Source: Sulfitobacter sp. S190
GTDB taxonomy: Bacteria; Pseudomonadota; Alphaproteobacteria; Rhodobacterales; Rhodobacteraceae
Direction: 5' to 3'
Length of the DNA: 64,000 nucleotides
Assembly: GCF_025141935.1 (NCBI RefSeq)
Contig: NZ_CP081120.1
Coordinates: 372,001 to 436,000 of the forward strand
The notes below the pieces were generated by a model. That model was given only the letters and a program-made list of their open reading frames with translations. It did not search any database and had not been told where the DNA came from. The position numbers were made by a program, and so were the translations under genes. This document shows positions 60,297-64,000 of this stretch, piece after piece. The first letter of the stretch is position 1; the number at the start of each line of letters is the position of its first letter.

Positions 60297-62045
60297 TCAG
60301 TCTTCCTCAAAGGGGTCCCATTCGTCTTCGACTTCGGGCAGGGCCTCTTGGACGGCCTCTGCGGCGATGTCTTCGGGGGTGCGGATGGCGGTGATCTTGG
60401 CCGTGGGGAACTGCGCCATGACCGCCTGCATCAGGGGGTGCGCTTCGGCGTCGGCCCGCAGGGCATTTTGTTTGGCGTCGCGCACGGAGGCGATGGTCGG
60501 CGCGCCGCCGTCGTTGACCACCGTGACCGCCCAGCGGTTGCCGGTCCACAGTTGCAGTTTCGCGCCCAACCGCTGGGCCAGATCGCGCGGTGCTGCATCG
60601 GTGGGCACAAATTCGATCCGGCCGAGTTGGTAGGCGGCCAGTTGCAGGGTCGTTTCCACCTCGACCAGCAGTTTGACGTCGCGGTTGTGGCGGATGAGGT
60701 CCAGCACGTGATCGAAGCTGGGATAGTGCGCGAGGGCCGAGACGGCCTGTGGCGCGATGGCGGTGGCGGGCCCTGCCGCGGGCGCCCCGCTTTGCTGTGG
60801 CATCGGGGTGCCGGTGGCCTGTGTCCGGCCCGCACCCGCGGTGCCGCCGCCCGAACCGCCACCACCGTTGCCGCCGGGTGGAGGGGGCGTGTTTTGCAAG
60901 CTGCGCACCAGTTCGTCGGGGGCGGGCAAATCGGCCACATGGGTCAGCCGGATGATCGCCATTTCGGCGGCCATCATGGCGTTGGGGGCGCCTGCGACCT
61001 CGTCCAGCGCCTTGAGCAGCATCTGCCACAGCCGTGTCAGCACGCGAATGGGCAGGGCATCGGCCATGGCGCGGCCCCGATCGCGTTCTTCGGGCGAAAT
61101 GGTCGGATCCTCAGCGGCGTCAGGGGTGATTTTCACCACGCTGATCCAGTGTGTGATTTCGGCCAGATCGCGCAGCACGGCCATCGGGTCGGCCCCTTCG
61201 GCGTATTGCGCGGACAGTTCGGTCAGCGCCCCTGCCGCGTCGCCGCGCAGGATCATGTCGAGCAGGTCAAGCACGCGGGCGCGGTCGGCAAGCCCCAGCA
61301 TGGCGCGCACCTGCACGGCGGTGGTTTCGCCCGCGCCGTGGCTGATGGCCTGGTCCAGCAGGGAGGTGGCATCGCGGGCCGATCCTTCGGCGGCGCGGGT
61401 GATCAGGGCGAGCGCGTCATCGGCGATTTCCGCGTCTTCGGCGGTGGCGATCCTGCGCAGCAGGGCGATCATCACCTCGGGTTCGATCCGGCGCAGATCG
61501 AACCGCTGGCAGCGCGACAGCACCGTGACCGGCACTTTGCGGATCTCGGTGGTGGCGAAGATAAACTTCACGTGCTCGGGTGGTTCTTCGAGCGTTTTAA
61601 GAAGGGCGTTGAAGGCACCGGTCGACAGCATGTGCACTTCGTCGATGATGTAGACCTTGTAGCGTGCCGAGGCGGCCCGGTAGTGCACGCTGTCGATGAT
61701 TTCGCGGATGTTGGCGACACCGGTGTTGGAGGCGGCGTCCATCTCGATGACGTCGACGTGCCGGCCTTCCATGATGGCGGTGCAGTGTTCGCACACGCCG
61801 CAGGGGTCGGTTGTGGGCCCCGATGTGCCGTCGGGTCCGATGCAGTTCATGCCCTTTGCGATGATCCGCGCGGTCGTGGTTTTGCCGGTGCCGCGGATGC
61901 CGGTCATGATGAAGGCCTGCGCGATGCGGTCTGCCTCGAACGCGTTTTTCAGCGTGCGCACCATCGCTTCCTGTCCGACGAGATCGGCAAAGGTTTCGGG
62001 GCGGTATTTGCGGGCAAGCACGCGGTAGGCGGCGGGTTCTGTCAT
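60297..62045 (-). CDS. dnaX: DNA polymerase III subunits gamma and tau
   Basis: A 582-residue clamp-loader subunit. ARKYRPETFADLVGQEAMVR, Walker A IRGTGKTTTARIIAKGM, a zinc module (CGVCEHCTAIMEGRH), the Walker B region VYIIDEVHMLSTGAFNALLK and the SRC motif LSRCQRFDLR are seen. The C-terminal third (about 370-582) is the tau region. I saw no A-rich slippery sequence for a frameshift product, so gamma may not be made here. It opens the dnaX-ybaB-recR operon. Confidence 0.95.
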   Translation of the reverse strand: MTEPAAYRVLARKYRPETFADLVGQEAMVRTLKNAFEADRIAQAFIMTGIRGTGKTTTARIIAKGMNCIGPDGTSGPTTDPCGVCEHCTAIMEGRHVDVIEMDAASNTGVANIREIIDSVHYRAASARYKVYIIDEVHMLSTGAFNALLKTLEEPPEHVKFIFATTEIRKVPVTVLSRCQRFDLRRIEPEVMIALLRRIATAEDAEIADDALALITRAAEGSARDATSLLDQAISHGAGETTAVQVRAMLGLADRARVLDLLDMILRGDAAGALTELSAQYAEGADPMAVLRDLAEITHWISVVKITPDAAEDPTISPEERDRGRAMADALPIRVLTRLWQMLLKALDEVAGAPNAMMAAEMAIIRLTHVADLPAPDELVRSLQNTPPPPGGNGGGGSGGGTAGAGRTQATGTPMPQQSGAPAAGPATAIAPQAVSALAHYPSFDHVLDLIRHNRDVKLLVEVETTLQLAAYQLGRIEFVPTDAAPRDLAQRLGAKLQLWTGNRWAVTVVNDGGAPTIASVRDAKQNALRADAEAHPLMQAVMAQFPTAKITAIRTPEDIAAEAVQEALPEVEDEWDPFEED

Positions 62046-62095
62046 GGCGGCTTTCGCTGGCGGATGTGGGGGCGGATTCGGATGCAGCCCCTAGG

Positions 62096-62458
62096 CTAGA
62101 GCATCCAGAGGATACCGCCAACCGCAATGCTCCCCAGTGCGAAGATCGTGGCGAGCAATTTCATGCGCCGTGTCGGTTGGGCGTGGGTTTCGGTTTCGGA
62201 CAGCCGGTTAAGTGTGGCGCAGGCGGCGTCCTGTGCGGCCCAGAAGATATAGACGGCGGTGACCACGAAAATCGAGGCGACGGCCTTGGCGGCCCATGTC
62301 GGTTCGAAGGCACCGAACACGGCCTTGAGGCCCACGGCCACGGCAAGCGAGGCCATGCCCGTGCGCATCCAGCCCGCAAAAGTGCGCTCATTGGCCAGTA
62401 CAGTGCGGTCTTCGGCCCAGTCGGTGCGGTCCTGGGCGAGGTCATTTTTGTTTCCCAT
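62096..62458 (-). CDS. DUF202 family membrane protein (YidH-like)
   Basis: A 120-residue protein. The N-terminus DWAEDRTVLANERTFAGWMR is the DUF202 signature, followed by three hydrophobic segments (MASLAVAVGLKAVFGAF, VASIFVVTAVYIFWAAQD, LLATIFALGSIAVGGILW). Function unknown. It lies upstream of dnaX in the same direction, 50 bp away. Confidence 0.87.
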   Translation of the reverse strand: MGNKNDLAQDRTDWAEDRTVLANERTFAGWMRTGMASLAVAVGLKAVFGAFEPTWAAKAVASIFVVTAVYIFWAAQDAACATLNRLSETETHAQPTRRMKLLATIFALGSIAVGGILWML

Positions 62459-62511
62459 TGAACTTATGTGGGGCGGTTGCGTTAATCTGGCAAGCGAAAG
62501 GGAGAAATGAC

Positions 62512-63357
62512 ATGCGGCTTAGGGGGATTCGGCGCAGCCGGAATGTGGAGGTCCGGCGGGGCGGTCGGGGTGGACGTGGCGGCCGTGCGGGTGGTCTGGG
62601 CATCGTTGGCATCATCGTTGTGTTGGCCATCGGATATTTCACCGGCATCGATGTGTCGCCCCTGTTGCAGGGGGGCAGCGCGCCACAGACCCAGACCAGC
62701 CGAGGCGTGACAGAGGCCGACGCGGCCGCGACGCAGTTCAGTGCGCAGGTTCTGGCCACGACCGAGGATGTCTGGACGCAGGTGTTCCGCGAGCAGTTGG
62801 ACCGTGAATACGTGCCGCCCAAGCTGGTGGTGTTCAGCGGTGTCACGCAAAGCCCCTGCGGCAATGCGAGCGGGGCCACCGGACCTTTCTATTGCTCGGC
62901 CGACGACAAGGCGTATCTCGATACCCAGTTTTTCACGGCGCTAGACCGTCAGATGGGGGCCGGTGGCGATTTTGCCGCCGCTTATGTCATTGCCCATGAA
63001 GTCGCCCACCACGTGCAGAATCAGTTGGGCATCCTGCCGCAGGTCAATGCCGCCCGCCAACGGTCCAGCACGGTGGAGGCCAATGCGCTGACCGTGCGGT
63101 TGGAGTTGATGGCGGACTGTCTGTCGGGCGTTTGGGCACGCAATGTGCAGGGCCTGATGGAGCGCGGTGATCTTGACGAGGCGCTGAATGCGGCGCGCAA
63201 GATCGGGGATGACTATCTGCAACGTCAGGCGGGCCGTGTGCCGCAGCCCCATACGTTTACGCACGGCACGTCGGAACAGCGCGCGCGGTGGTTCGGGCGG
63301 GGCTATGACACGGGTCAGGTGGGCCAGTGCGATACGTTTGACGCACAGCGCCTGTAA
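62512..63357 (+). CDS. Neutral zinc metallopeptidase (YpfJ family)
   Basis: A 281-residue protein. An Arg/Gly-rich cytoplasmic N-terminus (NVEVRRGGRGGRGGRAGG) leads to one membrane segment (IVGIIVVLAIGYFTGI) and the extracytoplasmic peptidase domain: ACGNASGATGPFYCSADD-like text with PCGNASGATGPFYC, and the zinc motif YVIAHEVAHHVQNQLG, with VRLELMADCLSGVWA supplying the third ligand region. The substrate is unknown. GGGAGAA precedes the ATG. Confidence 0.88.
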   Translation: MRLRGIRRSRNVEVRRGGRGGRGGRAGGLGIVGIIVVLAIGYFTGIDVSPLLQGGSAPQTQTSRGVTEADAAATQFSAQVLATTEDVWTQVFREQLDREYVPPKLVVFSGVTQSPCGNASGATGPFYCSADDKAYLDTQFFTALDRQMGAGGDFAAAYVIAHEVAHHVQNQLGILPQVNAARQRSSTVEANALTVRLELMADCLSGVWARNVQGLMERGDLDEALNAARKIGDDYLQRQAGRVPQPHTFTHGTSEQRARWFGRGYDTGQVGQCDTFDAQRL

Positions 63358-63414
63358 GACCGTTTGAAGGGGGGCGCGTTGCGCTGCCCTTCAGGGGTGT
63401 CGGTTGTGAGAAAC

Positions 63415-63545
63415 CTTTGTCGGGGCGATGTGCTTTCCTGCGCAAAATACCGGATATGGTTTGGGACAGGGGTGTGATGGCCCCTTTCGGTATCTTTTCT
63501 TTAAAAAGACCCTGTCGGGGCGACGCGCTTTGCTTTGCAAAGCGC
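63415..63545. repeat. Degenerate direct repeat with a perfect hairpin, next to the SRP RNA
   Basis: The gap 63358-63551 contains TGTCGGGGCGATGTGCTTT (about 63418) and TGTCGGGGCGACGCGCTTT (about 63513), followed by CTGCGCAAA and CTTTGCAAA respectively. The second copy includes the perfect hairpin GCGCTTTGC-TTT-GCAAAGCGC (63525-63545), which is just beyond the 3' end of the SRP RNA and could help end or process it. Confidence 0.4.
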
Positions 63546-63551
63546 TTGGGT

Positions 63552-63644
63552 GAGAGATTGATAACGACCCAAGCGGGACTCGTTACGGCTGCTTCCTTCC
63601 GGATCTGACCGGGTTGGCGAGGCGCCTGCCCGCACCAACCTCTC
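63552..63644 (-). ncRNA. ffs: Signal recognition particle RNA (4.5S, small form)
   Basis: On the minus strand the conserved domain IV loop appears: GGTCAGATCCGGAAGGAAGC followed by AGCCGTAACGAG. The 5' GAGAGGTTGG pairs with the 3' end AATCTCTC, closing a single long hairpin of about 93 nt. It works with Ffh in membrane-protein targeting. Ends are set by that terminal pairing and are good to a few bases. Confidence 0.93.
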
Positions 63645-63682
63645 GACCGCTGATATAGGCAAAGCGGCGCGGTGATGCAAGA

Positions 63683-64000
63683 TCACAGGATGACCTGAAG
63701 GCGCGCAAATCCATTTTCCGTCATGCCCTGCACAGAGGGCGCCAGATGGGCGATGTCGCTAAAATGGGCCTGTGCCTGCGGACTGATGTCCATATGCACG
63801 GGCCGGGCGCCCAAGGCGGCAAAGGACCAAGGCACCGCGCCTGACCACGGATCGGCGGGGTCGGTGCGCAGAACGAACGCCAGCGCGCGCGGCAGATCGC
63901 CCAGATCATGGTGCAGGATATCGTCCAGCGCGCAGCCGGGATAATTGCCACCGCCCGCCACACGGAACTGCGTGGTCAGCAGGGCAAAGCGGTCGTCGTC
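63683..64000 (-). CDS. Hypothetical protein, 5' part outside the window
   Basis: On the minus strand an open frame enters from the right edge (DDDRFALLTTQFRVAGGGNY) and stops at 63683, giving about 105 residues of a C-terminus: LDDILHHDLGDLPRALAFVL, PWSFAALGARPVHMDISPQA and MTENGFARLQVIL. The GTG at 63961 is in frame, but codons continue upstream of it, so a longer protein is more likely. I do not recognise the family. Confidence 0.5.
   Translation of the reverse strand, partial: DDDRFALLTTQFRVAGGGNYPGCALDDILHHDLGDLPRALAFVLRTDPADPWSGAVPWSFAALGARPVHMDISPQAQAHFSDIAHLAPSVQGMTENGFARLQVIL

Noticed and set aside
60297..62045. Programmed frameshift in dnaX for a gamma form
   Set aside because: I found no A-rich slippery heptamer with a downstream hairpin in the frame; only full-length tau can be supported.
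1..64000. CRISPR array, prophage or insertion sequence
   Set aside because: No regularly spaced repeats, integrase, transposase or phage structural genes were seen.

Overview
The window looks like chromosomal DNA of a marine alphaproteobacterium of the Rhodobacterales (Roseobacter group). The evidence is high GC with dense short-gap gene packing, a taurine-pyruvate aminotransferase with a MocR-type TauR regulator, an L-malyl-CoA lyase of the Mcl1 type, the imuA-imuB-dnaE2 cassette behind a GAAC-N7-GAAC LexA box, a DUF1013/TrcR regulator, a FYDLN-type acidic protein, bioMNY, and three LysE-family exporters. I see no prophage, insertion sequence, rRNA or CRISPR array. This is mostly ordinary core and metabolic chromosome with a few less ordinary patches.

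Layout. 1-5.4 kb: taurine block (tauR, a glycine-zipper lipoprotein, a methyltransferase, tpa, and a tauA without tauBC). 5.5-9 kb: DEAD-box helicase and an aminotransferase. 9.1-14.7 kb: SOS mutagenesis operon. 14.7-19.9 kb: glycerate kinase, then a translationally coupled pair, an MttB-like methyltransferase and a dimethylglycine-dehydrogenase-like flavoprotein. 20-26 kb: LysE exporters, tRNA-Ala(GGC), small proteins, a GntR regulator with apparent operators, accA and an Lrp regulator. 26.3-31 kb: mcl1 divergent from dgcN-dgcA-dat-maoC, which fits the N-acetyl route from D-glutamate to L-glutamate. 31-34.7 kb: N-formylglutamate amidohydrolase, pyruvate kinase, rpmI-rplT. 34.7-36.4 kb: a TetR-controlled flavodoxin-fold oxidoreductase. 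36.5-41 kb: pheS-esterase-pheT. 41-48.6 kb: YtoQ, LysE, GST, mscL, a MarR-controlled secreted protein, ald with a divergent Lrp regulator, a membrane hydroxylase, a hydrolase, rpsU. 48.7-54.7 kb: COQ9, bioMNY, then a convergent thiolase-like/acyl-ligase pair and a quinone oxidoreductase. 54.7-57 kb: a hemopexin-repeat protein with a probable papain-like C-terminal domain, and an RNase T2 with an altered catalytic motif. 57-64 kb: TrcR, an EEP-family phosphatase, dnaX-ybaB-recR, DUF202, a zinc metallopeptidase, the SRP RNA, and a gene cut by the window edge.

The most interesting signals are regulatory or compositional. They are tandem TauR-like boxes, two sets of dyads around a GntR gene, a cluster of GTGCA/TGCAC dyads in the mcl1-dgcN gap, three identical operators between a TetR gene and its neighbour, and a paired MarR dyad. 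There is also a 22-bp sequence repeated without change at three distant intergenic places. On the protein side, the hemopexin/papain-like fusion and the bioMNY-linked thiolase lacking its second catalytic cysteine deserve attention.
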